Of a stretch of 64,000 nucleotides of DNA, positions 33,690 through 46,540 are shown piece by piece; positions within the stretch are counted from its first letter, which is position 1, and each line of letters starts with the position of its first letter. Source of the DNA: Diadophis punctatus similis (taxonomy: Eukaryota; Chordata; Lepidosauria; Squamata; Dipsadidae); assembly GCA_023053685.1 (NCBI GenBank), contig JALIGW010000002.1, positions 40,136,720 through 40,200,719 of the forward strand, read 5' to 3'. The notes beneath the pieces are model-generated. The model saw nothing but the letters and a program-made list of their open reading frames with translations, searched no databases and was not told where the DNA came from. Position numbers and translations under genes: made by a program.

Positions 33690-34750
33690 AAGATCAAATG
33701 TGGTTGTCGTTCTGAAATGAAGTTGTATGTCCCTGATACCAAATGATACACTTCTGAAGGTCTGCTTCCAAAACCAAAAAGAAGTCACTTAATAGTTTAG
33801 TAGTTCAGAATTGCATTTCATACTCGTATTGGGGAGAACTGCCCCAGATGGAGGCAGTGTATAGTTAGGGATCATCTTGGCACTACTCCTGCTAGAAGAG
33901 AAGTTCGCAGCCATGGTCAGGTTGGGTATCACCAGTTCTTGGATTGGGAGGTTTTGCTTGTATTCACACATGCCCTTGTAACCTCTCATATGGATTACTT
34001 CAACATGCTCCACATGGGGCTACCTTTGAAGAGCATTCAGAAGCTTCAACTGATGCAAAATGCAGCTGCATGTGTAGTAAAGGGTTTGAATATTCAACAT
34101 ATAAAACCACTACTGTGTGAATTGCATTGGCTGCCAGTGTTCTTCCAGGTGCAATTCAAAGTTCTGGCCATGACCTTGAAAGCCCTTCATGGCTTGGGGA
34201 TAGGTTACATAAGGGACCCTCATCTTCCACTCGTTCAGTTTTATCCCACAGGTTGGGCATGTTATGGGTCCTGTTTGGGAAGGAATGTTGATGGCACAAA
34301 CCAGGAGTTGTGCCTTCTCTTCCATAGTCTCTGCCCTCTGGAATATTCTCCTTTTAAAGATTAGGACAGGGGTCCCCAAACTTGGCAACTTTAAGACTTG
34401 TGGACTTCAAGTCCCAGAATTCTCCAGCCAGCTGGCTGGAGAGTTCTGGGACTTGAAGTCCACAAGTCTTAAAGTTGCCAAGTTTGAAGACCTCTGGATT
34501 AGGATAACCATGATCCTGTTGATCTTTCATGAAGACTTGGTTGTGTGCCCGAACTTGGGGTGCCAAATAATGTTAAGGATTCCATTTCTTGGCTGTATTA
34601 ATATTCATGACAATAGTTCTATTCGGTGACCATATATGTTTATTTTGTATTGTTTTAATTGTTTTTAATTTGTTTTTTACTGTTTTATTATGTATGCCAC
34701 TTGTTGAGATAGGAAATTATAGAAATCAAATAAATATAATCATACTAGCA
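33690..34750 (+). mobile_element. L2/CR1-like LINE 3' end
   Basis: Plus-strand translation of 33939-34364 contains HALVTSHMDYFNMLHMGLPL, KLQLMQNAAACVV and LLCELHWLPVFFQVQFKVLA, the conserved C-terminal stretch of L2/CR1-clade reverse transcriptase proteins. The tail ends in AAATCAAATAAATATAATC. A MITE (34367-34496) is inserted in it. It is 5'-truncated and frameshifted beyond the open stretch. Confidence 0.85.
34367..34496. mobile_element. Perfectly palindromic hAT MITE, 130 bp
   Basis: CAGGGGTCCCCAAACTTGG to CCAAGTTTGAAGACCTCTG, with almost the whole element self-complementary around CCAGCTGG near 34430. A perfect 8-bp TSD GATTAGGA lies at 34359-34366 and 34497-34504. Decayed relatives are at 10750, 11552 and 14037. 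Confidence 0.97.
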
Positions 34751-36600
34751 AAGTAAGTGGACACTCTTCTATATAATATAGTGAGATGAGCTTTGTTTAG
34801 CCTTTCTGGCATGTTAACATGCCACATAAATGTTGCCTGACCAATGTGTACAAGGTGTTCATGGAGGATCCAGCCCATATGATTGAGAATCTCATATCCC
34901 ATTTAGGTAAACTCCATGCTTACCTTTGTATGATCCAGATATTGGATGAAAATACATGGGGAGAATACCTCCCCCTGTTCTTTTCCTTTGTTCACTGATC
35001 ATGCAGGCTAAATCCCTGAAAGAGCCTTTGACTGTATTTGAATGCAGCAAAATTTATCTCCATGTGGTTTACTTGTTTGGCCTCTACCAGTAGTTGAAAA
35101 AGTAGATTTTTTTGGAAACGGGCTTTTTCTTAGAGGAAAAAGTATCACAATGTTATTATGTATGTGTTACCTGAAAATTATATTCTGTCCCTTTCCTATT
35201 TCTAAAATGTGATGAAAGTATGATGACATACTTATTGTTTTTCTAGCTCTAATACTATGCAGGATACATTAATTTTTAAAGAACTTGAGTGACCTTTTTT
35301 TCCAGGCATGTAGAACATCAGAATCTGCCAGAATGATTTTGCCCAGTATTTTCTGGATCTATTTTTGGTTGAACATACTGTACTTCTATATTTGTAAAAG
35401 CCTCCTGTTTCATTGAAATGTATGTATTCACTTCACAGTGAAGAAGAACCGGGCATAATTCTATAACTATGTATTTAAATAGTTATTGGACATAACACTT
35501 GCCCTCTCTTGCCCTCCCTCCCTCTCTCTTTCTCTTTTGCTAATATGCAGCCGTTGTTATCATTTCTTTCGTAAAAGACAAAGTCAAAAGCAAGCACCCT
35601 TGACTTTCTTTTTTAAAAAAGACTAAATATTACGAATTGCAAAACATCTCGTCTGGCGTTTTTAATGTTTAAAAGGCAGATAGCGCCATGGAAGATTTGG
35701 AGGAGGAGCACTGCTGACAGCTGAGACACTGTTCAATTTCTTGATCTGCACAACTGTCATTTTAGTTGCAAAGCCTGCTCCCAGTGTAGTCGAAGAAATT
35801 TTTGCTTGTGAACTCCACATCACGTTAACCTTTATGAATTTTGGTAACTCATTTTTTTTATATTTGTTCTTCCTTGTATTTATAACAAATATTGTGTCAA
35901 GTAAATATGGTTTCAAATATGGTTTATTGTGTTAATATAATATATAGCTATATATATTTCTGTCACCTTTCAGAGATAAAGAAAAAAAGTGGAGCATTGA
36001 AAATAAGTACTTTGCAATACACAGGCATGTAAACAAAGTACTTCATTTTAAGTGGTTAAAGCAGCTGTGTCTTTTGCAAAGAAGGGCATCAAAGCAATTA
36101 TGCTAGTCTTGCCAAAAATGCAGTTGCTTTAATTATTTAAAGAGGGATGTTTTGTTTGTGTCAATGCATGTTTCAAAGCACATCTGTTACATTCTTGCAC
36201 ATCCCACTTTGCATTATTTTTCATATAAAATACTATATTTTTTCTGTTGAGAATTAAATTGCTTAACTGGTTTTTATTAGCATTGTTTTGGTTGCTGCAT
36301 ATGTTCAGCACTGTCCAAATACTTTTATTTGCGCTCAATGCGTATAAGACATAGAAATATGTATTATGTTGTCTCAGATGAAATATCTAATTTAATGAAA
36401 TCATAATGGTAGACAGTTTACAGAATAAGATGACAGCCTCTTCCATTGTTGCTTCTGTTTAAAATTTGCTTTGATTTATCTGTGTGTTTTGAAGCAAATA
36501 GCACTTAAGGCTCACAAATATATGTATCAGTTTAATAAGACACATATTCTAAGAGATGGGAAACTTTCTATCAATTTATAAAAACGTGAAGCAATGGTAG
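34751..36600. other. Intron 1, mostly unique
   Basis: AT-rich. I see no complete repeat or exon, though some stretches (about 35640-36120) could be conserved non-coding DNA. Confidence 0.35.
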
Positions 36601-36601
36601 C

Positions 36602-37090
36602 TACTGTATTTTTCGAAGTATAAGACGCACCGGAGTATAAGACGCCCCTTAGTTTTTGGGGAGGAAAATAGGGGAAAACAATCTGCCTACCAGGTATTCA
36701 TCTGGCTAGCATCCTTAGTCTGGTCAGCTTCAGCACATTATTTTATCCCCTGGTTAGGACTTAAAAAAACCACCTTCTGAGAGAGTAACAATGAAAGAGT
36801 CTGCAAGCCAGTAAGAGCTGGGAAGATCGTTAGCACCTGGTTAGGGCTAGAAAAAAACTTTTTCGGAGCAAGTAGAGCAATGAAAAAAAATTCTGCAAAG
36901 ACTTAGAGCTGGAAAAACATTCTTTGGAGAGAGTAACAATGAAAAAGCCTGCAAGGTAAGAGCTGGGAAGATCTGTTAGCACCTAGTTAGGGCTGGAAAA
37001 AAAGCTACATTCGAAGTATAAGACGCACCCAAATTTTCAGCCACTTTTAGGGAGGAAAAAGGTGCGTCTTATACTCTGAAAAATATGGTA
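36602..37090. mobile_element. MITE with AGTATAAGACGCACC inverted ends
   Basis: A 30-bp inverted repeat spans 36602-36631 and 37061-37090, with TA at both outer edges, suggesting a TA target (Tc1/mariner-type). Inside is an imperfect tandem unit of about 125 bp (GAGAGTAACAATGAAAAAG, GTAAGAGCTGGGAAGATC, GTTAGCACCTAGTTAGGGCT). Confidence 0.85.
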
Positions 37091-37099
37091 GTCTAAATG

Positions 37100-38200
37100 G
37101 AATTAAATGTAGAAGGAACGCATCACTCCAAGTATTTGATTGAGAGAGACATTGAGGATAGTGTTGCCAAATACACAGGAAGTATTTCATTTTGGTTTTA
37201 AAAAGTGATCTTGGAAGTATGATTATTGCATTACTTAATGTTAGTCTTCCATCTGATCTTGGTCTTCTCAGGCAGATGCATACTTGAGTCAGACAAAAAT
37301 AGAGATGTCAAGATTTGCACATTAAAAAATTGTAGTGTTAAGGGATGTCACCAACATCAATTGTGGCCACTCTCTTAAACATGATCAAATGGATTTCCAT
37401 GGTTAAAGCCTCCTTTATGAGACACATAATTGGCTCTGTGAAACTGTAACCATAGAGAGACCAAAAGAAAGGAAAATGCAATACTAGATATACCACATAT
37501 ACTACTTGGCAGAATAAAGATATAGAGAAAGGAACAATACTAACTTCACTGATGATTTTTATGCGCAGAATAGTAAAATACATCTTGCTTAACAACTTTG
37601 CAAGCATTCCACCATATCAAAATGTAGAGTCTGAATCAAAGCTGATTTCTCTCTAAAAAAAATAATTACTGTACCTTATTAAAATAATAATTTCATTGGG
37701 CACATTTAAAAAAAATTACTTGGATAAAATCCAGAGTCCTGGGGGGCTTTCTGAGTCTTTTTAACCATGCTGTTCTAATTGGATCTTCCAAGAAGGTGGA
37801 AGATGAGTACAACTACAAAAAATTGTGATGCTGTATTTCAAGGTCTATTTCTGTCTGCCGCTTCTGTAGAATTGGCTTTTTTTGTCTAAAAAGTTGAAGC
37901 TGGACACATTAGCAATCTTTTTTTCCAGCACTTAATATTTATCTCTAGAAGACGGTTGTTAAAAGATTAGCAACAAATGTATACGGTATTTAGAAATATA
38001 TTTAGAAGCAGAGCCCAGTTTCTTAGATGTTTTTTAGATATTTATTTAAGGACATGGCAAAGTTTACAGTAACTCAAGCTTTACATTAAAAGCAACTTAA
38101 CAAACTGGGTACAATACATCGCTCAGCAAGGCTAATAGAAATACAGTAGTTATGATTCCCACCCCTTCTGTTTAATTGTGTCCTCTTCTTGGAAACAGCC
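37100..38200. other. Intron 1, no clear feature
   Basis: AT-rich, with no repeat ends or coding signal that I can support. Confidence 0.35.
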
Positions 38201-38350
38201 TGGGTAAGTCCCTGAAGTTTTCTTGGCAAGGTTTTCCGTAAGTGGTTTGTCATTGCCTCTTTCCTAGGGTTGGCTTTGTGCCCAAGGTGAACTCATAGTG
38301 TCCCAATTTCTTGCCTGATTCATTGACCACTATACAAAACAGCTTCTCTG
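38200..38350 (-). mobile_element. Sauria-type SINE fragment
   Basis: GTTTTCTTGGCAAGG, GTGGTTTGTCATTGCC, GGCTTTGTGCCCAAGG and GACCACTATACAAAACAGC follow the reversed order of a Sauria SINE. It is diverged. Confidence 0.65.
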
Positions 38351-38442
38351 TATGTTTTAAAGGGGGTCTAAATATTTATAAACACTGTAAATTGGTCAGA
38401 GTATAAAGAAGGGCTAAGTTAAAAATTAAATACCAAGCAGTT

Positions 38443-38752
38443 CAGGGGTGGGTTCTAACTTACCTCGCTACCGGTTCGCTTCCTCCCACTCCGCATGCGC
38501 GCGCATGCCCAGTGCCAAAAAATCCGGGGGGGGGGAGGGGAACCGAAAACAAGATGGCGACTGCATGCACAGTGCCGGAAACTTAGCTTCTGTGCATGCT
38601 CAGAAGAAAAAAAATGGGAAAATTTTTTTAAAAAGATGGCAGCGCCCACAGACTGGCATCGACCGAACCGGGTCCGTGACATCATCGTGACATCACCAGC
38701 AGGTCACTACTGGTTCGGGCGAACCGGTCCGATCCGGGAGGAACTCACCCCA
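38443..38752 (+). mobile_element. hAT-like MITE, CAGGGGTGGGTTC family, copy 4
   Basis: It starts CAGGGGTGGGTTCTAAC; its end GGAACTCACCCC is slightly mutated. A perfect 8-bp TSD AAGCAGTT lies at 38435-38442 and 38753-38760. It carries CCGCATGCGCGCGCATGCCC (38491-38510), AAGATGGCGAC (38551-38561) and AAGATGGCAGC (about 38633). Confidence 0.92.
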
Positions 38753-38760
38753 AAGCAGTT

Positions 38761-40250
38761 CCTTTTTTCCTTTCCCCCCTTTTTTTCCTCTTTTCTAACA
38801 TTTATAAAAAAATAACAACAAATGACAAAACAGTAGAGGCTATTAATTCCAAAGATCAAAATCTTTCTCATAAAACAGTTCAATATATTTTGCAACTATT
38901 TATCAGTTTTATACAAAGTATTAATTGTACAGCTTAAGCAATCTTATGCTCATTAACATTTCAGAAGTCAAATCTAACATTGATGTAAACTTTCCGCCCC
39001 TCATCTATAAGGTTCAATTTACTTAATCATTATAGCATTAACAATTCTTACTTTCTGTTTCATAAACATCACTGCACTCAGTTATCATCTGTATTCAATA
39101 ATACATAATTCACAGTTTAATGATTCACATGTAATAATAAAACAATTAAATGAAAAAGAGGGAATTATGAACTTTTGCCTTATTTTTAAAAGCCCTTAAC
39201 ACGTGTTTTTTTGCTTAGATGGAGGTAATTTGCTTCTTTGTGTCATTATCAGTTTACATCAATAGTTGTTTTTATTTGCTTTTAATATTATACAATGCTC
39301 TGCCCAGAATTAGGTGGCATTCCAAACTGGATATAAATTGTATTAAAAAAACAATTATCAATCTGGCTAGCCAATCTCATTTTTGGAGCACTTAGTGTAG
39401 TTCTTTACAGGTTAAATTATGAATATAATTAGATATCTATAGAACATGAAATATTTTTCTAAAATTTTTAAAGCTAATGGCCAAATATATTTTTAAAATT
39501 AAAAAAATCTTTTTGTTTCTAAATCTTAATTTTCTTTTTTATCCCTCAATTCCTTCTCATATGTTTTCAATTAGAAAAACAGTAAATGACCACCAATCCT
39601 CAAGTGGAGTTTATACCGTACTTCTAGTTCACTTGGAAGTGACACTAGTATAAAAAAAAAAGGAAAAAAATCCGGGTAAGCAATAATAATTTGAAGGTTC
39701 ATCTGATTTAATTGAAAATTTTTATTGTTCAGTCAAATATCAAGAGTTTTTTTCAAATATTTTCATTTTAAGATGCTTGCCTTTGGTTTGGTTTGTAAGC
39801 TTTGTTTTGAGAAAAAACAGCAATCTTACCTAATATTTTTCTAGATTAAACAATATGTTTAAAACAATATTTGGCAGTAATTTTTCAGTTACCTTGTTAG
39901 CTTCAAACTCAATGTTATTCATTACATAATGCATTGAAAATGAAGCTAACGGGGTTCATATTTGGCTTTTCTAGCATAGGGACCTATTGCTAGATTCTCT
40001 AAGGCACCAGTATTCAGCTGCTTTATTACAGGTGACAATCTTCTAATTGAAGCTACTCCATGATAAGTAGTTAAAAATCAATACTTCAGAGTACTAGCTG
40101 TTTGTCTCATTGGCATTCTAGATGGTAAAGTCTAGGGAACAGATATACGTTTATACTGCTGGATTTATATTACTGGATAAGAGATTAAAGAAACTCATTT
40201 AAAATGACTTTAATTTACAATTGTTCCTTTCTGAAATAGCTTCAATTTAG
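38761..40250. other. Intron 1; possible LINE tail, otherwise plain
   Basis: A T/C-rich start (38761-38820) then AACAACAAATGACAAAAC could be a minus-strand L1 3' end. Positions 39296-39350 resemble a LINE/SINE tail. No exon is seen. Confidence 0.35.
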
Positions 40251-40266
40251 CATCTAAACAAACAGA

Positions 40267-41030
40267 TGTTAGAAGAAAATGAGGTCTGGTTCCAAGCCAG
40301 GATCACGTAAGAATGACACTGGATACACTGCTTGAAAATGAAACAGGGAGGAAAGAGGCTAAGAGAGATGCACTCACACTCACTTCCTGGGCATAAACAC
40401 AAAAATTCTCTAACCTATTCTCCTCCTTTCAAGTAGATATTTGGTTCAAAGCCCAAAACTCCCTTTACTCCCTGTGCCAAACTGGGCAGAGTCCAGGAGA
40501 AGCAGCACCCTCCAGACAAATGGCCTGGTGGCAACTGATTGAAGTGTTACCTGGGCAGGGTCTGCTGGCCAGGTTAGTCTCAGAATCCCACAAGAGTCAC
40601 CAAATTGTTAGAAGAAAATGAGGTCTTGTTCCGATCAAGGGTTGTGTGAGAATGACACTGGACACATGCCGCTTGAAAAGGAGGCAGTTTATTTGAGAGC
40701 CTAGCAACAGCACTTAAGGTAGCTACAATTTGGGGTTTTGAGCTGGTGATATTTATAGGAAAAGTGATTCTTTGATAGGTGTTTGAATGTGCCCTTCGAA
40801 ATGTTTATTTTGGTGGACCCACAGCCCCAGTGAAAATGTCCTGCTCTTACTTTACTGAATGTGTAGATCATTTCCCTTTGGTGAGTGCCTGTATGCTGAC
40901 TTAAGTGCCACATTTGTGTGTTCAAGAAAGCTCTGTATCTTGAAGGGATTTTACCTGTGTTCTTATTCTTTTGAGAGACATGCAGTTTTATCAGTTTCAG
41001 CCTAAACCGCTGAACAGCTTAAGTGGTTTT
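40267..41030 (-). mobile_element. LTR-retroelement remnant with direct repeats
   Basis: Two direct repeats start GTTAGAAGAAAATGAGGTCT (40267-40350 and 40608-40692). On the minus strand the right copy is followed by TTTGGTGACTCTTGTGGGAT, a plausible decayed primer-binding site of tRNA-Trp type, beginning at the LTR edge. A minus-strand AATAAA lies near 40689. The left copy is a truncated LTR, and the outer limit near 41030 is a guess. No viral reading frame survives. Confidence 0.5.
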
Positions 41031-42060
41031 TTTTTTGCAACATTGCATTACCTTTGTTTGCAACATAGTTTCTTTTGGTTATGGGTAGGTCATGTTGATG
41101 ATTAAAGAAGTTCATAGAGAGTTCATGAATAAAATTATTCTTGAATCTAAAATTCTTCCCACACATATTTGAAGTAAAATGTTATAAATAAATTTGTAAA
41201 TGGTGAATAGTTTTTCCCATTATTTTGCATGTTAGGCATGCCAAGGATAATTCCGTAATCCCGCACATTATTTTATTACATATAGTTTATTGTGTAAATC
41301 TTTTATTATGCATGTGTGTTCTCTACCTCTTCATTGTCAGTTTCCAAATTTTTCTGAATATTTTCTGATGTGTGTGAAGAAGTATTACTTCCATCATTCC
41401 CATTTGATTTAATTCAAACCAGAAAGGGAGAAAATGTTATCTCTTTCTCTCACTATTTTGTACCCCATCCCCACCAATTTTATTTTTCTTTCTTTCAGCG
41501 TTAATAGATGTTAATCGATGTTCAGCTACAATGGGCACTCCTTCCCACTCCTACCCATCCAACCCCATGTCTTTTAAACCATGATTTCATTGTATTTTCA
41601 AAGAAGAAATAGTAAATAGCACCCTTTTTGAAAATAGTAATAGTAATTTTTTTTAAAAAACTTGCAGTTTATTGCAAAGTTTTCCCATCTTTTTTAGTTG
41701 AAAGCATATTTCGAATTTTGAGAGAATAGTGAGAGCAATCCCCACAGTGAATGGATGGGTTTGTCCATTCACAAATTGGCTGCTTTTCTTCCTCCCAAAA
41801 TCCAAAGGAGCAAAAGATTTTTGACTGCCAAGAAATTGCATATTGAAACACATAAGCACTATGTTGGGAACCATCATTCTTCAGCTTCATAATGGGTTAT
41901 TGCATACAGTAATCACATAGTCCTGGATCATTTTTGGATGTCATACATTACAGCCATCTTGCTGAAACAAAACATGCTGTATTTATTGAGTATCAGTAAA
42001 TCAGTCAAGTCTCCTTGGGAAATATCACGAAGTATCTTATTCCATGTCTTACACTAAAGT
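41031..42060. other. Intron 1, no clear feature
   Basis: Short open frames around 41653-41890 on the minus strand have no recognisable motif. Nothing supportable is seen. Confidence 0.35.
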
Positions 42061-42071
42061 GAGGTATAAAT

Positions 42072-42755
42072 CAGGGGTGGGTTCCTAATTTTTTACTACA
42101 CTTTGTGGGCGTGGCTTATTTTGTGGGTGTGGCTTGCCAGCCATGTGACTGGGTGGGCGTGAGCAAGACCGTGGCAGCGGTTCTTCTAGGAGGCTCTGTC
42201 CAGCCTGAATGCTTCTCCCCATTTGATGATCCTAGGCTTCTGTCGCCCGTTCCCCCTCCCCTCAGCAGTTCGAGAAGCCTCAAACGTGCGAAAATGCCTA
42301 GGATCATCACCGCGCGTTCGTGGCTTCTCGGACTGCTGAAGGGAGGGGAACTGAGATAGGTCCTGCCGCCCATTCCCCCTCCCCTCAGCAGCTCGAGAAG
42401 CCTCAAATTTGGGAAAAGGCCTAAGATCATCACCGTGCGTTCGTGGCTTCTCGGACTGCTGACGGGAGGGGAATGGAGATAGCTCCTGCTGCCCGTTCTT
42501 TCAGCGTCTCACGTGCTCCCTTAGCCATCCTCCCCTGCTTGGACTCACTGTGGGGTAGGAAGGCAGCGCATGCGCAGTGCCGGAAGCTTGGCTTCTGGGC
42601 ATGCGCAGAAGAAATTTTTTTAAAAAAAAATCAATTTTTTTTTAAAAAAATGGCGGCACCCAGGCACTGGCAATTGACCGCACCGGTACTGTGACATCAC
42701 CAGCGGGCCGCTACCGGTGCTATAGAGTGGACCGCACAGGTAGGAACCCACCACT
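42072..42755 (+). mobile_element. hAT-like MITE, CAGGGGTGGGTTC family, long copy 5
   Basis: It reads CAGGGGTGGGTTCC to AGGAACCCACCACT, with TSD GTATAAAT at 42064-42071 and 42756-42763. It is longer than its relatives because of an inner segment of direct and inverted repeats (CCCCTCAGCAGTTCGAGAAG, GTTCGTGGCTTCTCGGACTG). NRF1-like sites are at 42565-42578 and about 42600, and a TGGCGGC motif is near 42650. Confidence 0.9.
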
Positions 42756-42764
42756 GTATAAATA

Positions 42765-45700
42765 TATAAATATATAAAATAAATTGGTTTCCATAAGAGT
42801 GGTAACAGTGGTCAATCCCTTCCAACTTATTTTTCATTTTTTTAATTTATGTTCTTGCTTTCTTATTGTAAATGCCATAGCAGTTCCTTGAGATATTGTG
42901 ATATCTTTGTGGTTAATGAAGATTGCATAACAGGAAGTTTATCTATTTTGGAGTGTGTGGACACAAAAAAATTGCTGCCGCGAGAAATAACTCAGTAGAC
43001 AGGATGCACATACATCCTATTGACTTACATAAATGGTTGCCTTTCAGTTGTCGGGTGAGGATGTTGAGGGCTAGCTGCATCATTTGATAAGGATTGGAAA
43101 TAACATGTTTGTAATATCTCAGTCCAATATGTTGCACCACATTGATGAATGCAAGTATTTCTGGCCTCATGTTGCTTAATTTCTTGATTTACATTTTGCT
43201 TTGTTCCTTCCTTTGATCCCAGAATGAATTACAGCCTTCATTCCTGCAGAAGTTGTTAATAATTCTGTCCTCAAGATTTACTTAATGTAAGAAAATTAGA
43301 TAATTTCATTTGGGGAATAAGAATGACAGAATTAAATAGACATTACGTGAACACATTTATTCTAACAAATAAACGAAGGGCAATTTAATGGTTAAACTAT
43401 CACAACTTTTTCCAGACTTGCACAAGGCAGCTTTGAAAGTTGCTTCTCCATATGGGTGCATGAAGATGTAAGAAAAGACAGCTGGAAGCAGCTTCTGAAG
43501 CAGCTAAAAGAAAAGATTGGCTCCTTTAACAATTTGAAAAGAAGTGCTTTGTTCTTACAGCCCCACATTTTGAAGCTGTGTTATGCACAGCTCTCAAGGA
43601 CAGTCCTTTTCTGCAGACAAACACTTTTAAAATGTTTTGTTGGAAAGACATGTTGCCAAATGAACTGTATTGTTTAACCAATTTCCAGCATTTATAGCTG
43701 GACCTCAACCAGAATATTATATGTAATGTTAAATTCACTGTGTAGTAGACATGAGTGTGCCAGGTTGATGTTCTGTTGCAAAAAAAAAAGTTTGAGAGCA
43801 GTGCCTGTGTACTCCATTTGTATTTTAAATTGACACTATTTTATTGTTGAAAACAGGAAGAAAGCAGGTTTTTTTTTTTTGCTATTGATCGAGTGGGTGG
43901 GATTTTCAGGAATCTAAAAACCAAAAAGCATTTGTTTCTCTGCCTACTCAAAAACCTGCCTGTTAAATACAGGCAATGTTTATATATTGTTGACTGAGAG
44001 AGATTTTTGTGACCTGGAGAACCCACAGGGATTAGAATTTAAATGCAGCAATCCTGCTTCTTTGAATAAAAGTTTGATAGCTGACCCTAACGAAGATCTG
44101 AACAAAGCCTTCCAATGAACTGCATCCCTAGGTATCTTGCTCTGTTTTTGGAGATACAAATATAGCTGCATCCCATATTGTTGTAACCATACATATATAT
44201 ACTTAGTGCAAAATAACAGTGAAGGCAGAAGGAGATTTATGAACAAATATTTTGCTTTTGTTCCTGAAAGTTCGGATTTGAGATTTGTGCTGCCATTAAA
44301 ATGAAAACTCCAGAGTGGTAGCACTATGTATTTTCAGTTTGATAGGCTTTTAAGGTATAAAGCTGAGCTTTATTTAATATCTTTCAGTCTTGCAGCTATT
44401 TGGCTGGTTGTGTTATTTGCTACTTATTATTGCTTATATAAGTTCGTTTGTTTATCACATTTCTGAACTACCCCTCTCCCTCGGAGAGTTGTTGTGTAGG
44501 TGTATTTTCGTTTTATATGTGTTTCTTGATAGATTTTATAAAATGAATGGAATTAACTTATTTTCATGAAACTATTATTAAATGTATTTGTTGGCAGTGA
44601 GCAAAATTAATGCATTTTATGCAATTTAGAGAAACAACCTCTTTTCTGAAAATGTTGATAGTACAACACAGGGTTGATAACACTAGAATAGCACTTTCTC
44701 CTTTCTACTGTAAGATTTTATGTGAGCACCTGGATGTTTAATGCTTTTAGATGCCCATCGGGACATCATTTCTCACCAATCATTGAGCAGGGTAGATATC
44801 AGTTCCTTATTCCCTTCTCCATTATGAACTTGAACCTTTCCTGTGCAAATTCTGAGAAGATGCCAACTGTTTCCATACACTTTCAATAACACACTGTGGC
44901 TTTGTTTCCTATTTCTTTTCTTAGTTTTTACTGTGGGGCGCTAGCAACCTGAGGGGGGGTATGGCTGACTCTGCATCAGACAGGTTGGTTTAAGTGTTTC
45001 TAAAATAATGTACATTGATCTCGTTGTGGTGACCACATTAGTTTTGGATCCGTTTTAAGGAGGGGTTCCCCCCCCCACATAAAAAGCATACAGTTCAGTG
45101 AAGCCACTTCAAGTAAATAGCTTTGTGCTCATTCTTCCCTGAAGCTAAAGACCGTTCAATATTTCAGTAGTTACCTATAGAGACCGATCTTGAGGAGAAC
45201 ATATGTAATGCACATTTTGTTTTACTCTTTTTCTAAGCTGTTTTCAAGCATTTTTAAAAGAACAAATGGAAGATGATGGGCATTCTGTACTCCCGGCCTA
45301 TTCAAAGCTCTATGTTTGGATAGAATTATATATAGCAAGAACATTAACCTTGGTTGGCTGCATATGCTAGCAGCTTTCTAAAGATCTGATTGTTCGTTAC
45401 AGAATAACTTGCAAAGCTGAAGGCATCTTACACATTTCTTTTTTTAACAATCCAGGCTGGGTGCTTCTAAGGGTACCACAAAGTTTTTACATGCCATTGA
45501 CATGGAAACGTAAAAGACTTGGTAGCCCAAGTATTTTTTAAAAATGCTTTTGTTTTTTCAGTACCTTTGGAAGAAATTCTACCACTGATAGGCAACATCA
45601 AGGGAGTAATTGGTCCAGGGTGTTTTCACAGTTTATTTCTTCACTGAATTTATATCCCATATTTTCTGTGAGAACTTCGCATGCATGAATAATATCTCTC

Positions 45701-46540
45701 CTAATTTTGTTTCCACAAGAATGATTGGCCCAAAGTCACCCAGAGCTTTATTCAGGGCACAAAGATAAATTTAATTTATTTTCCCTTGGGAGTCTTATCT
45801 AATGGAAGGGGAGAGAGGGGTTGTTTTATTGGCCAGGAAGTCACAAATCACAAATGTGGCAAAAATGATAAATATAGATTATCAATTATCAAGTAGACAT
45901 GATACTGCATTTTCTGGTTTTCTGCGCTCATTTAACATTGAAGTAAACTGCTTAGCACAAAATTATGCAAATGGTTGGGTTTCCAAATAATGCCATAGTA
46001 CCATATGCTACCTACCATTTGTTAAATTGTTCTTTGAATTCACTTTCTGCATGAGTAGTGAATAAGAGAAAAAGACTGCAAAGCTTTCATGCCTTGTGAA
46101 GATGTATATGTAACTTTACTTTGAGAGAGCTAAAATGTTATTGTGCTTAAATGTCTATAAAGCATACTTGCCAATACATTATTTCTGTATGAATGCTTAG
46201 CTGTTTAGTTGACCCTGAAGTCCACAATCTTTGGGGAGAAGTTGACCCATTGGAATTCTGAATCTGTCCTGAGTGCAATCAACCGTTAAAACACTCATTT
46301 CCCAGGTGGCAACTGATGAGAGTAAAAGACTTCGCTACACAAACTGAGCATACAGCAGACAGAGGATTTCATACCCATAATCTCTAGCTTCCAGCCACAT
46401 TTAACCCTGCAGTGTTACCAGTCACCTTCTAGCTAGCTTACCTTTTAGGTTTTCTAGGTATTGTGGCAAATACCACGATGAAGCATAGGGCTGCTGTTGT
46501 ACACGGCAGCCTGTTGTTTTATTTTGATAGCTGTGAGATG
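42765..46540. other. Intron 1, mostly unique
   Basis: No complete repeat. Positions 44455-44515 resemble a LINE/SINE tail, and 45625-45765 a decayed Sauria SINE on the minus strand (GATTGGCCCAAAGTCACCCA). Several short frames lack any coding signature. Confidence 0.35.
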
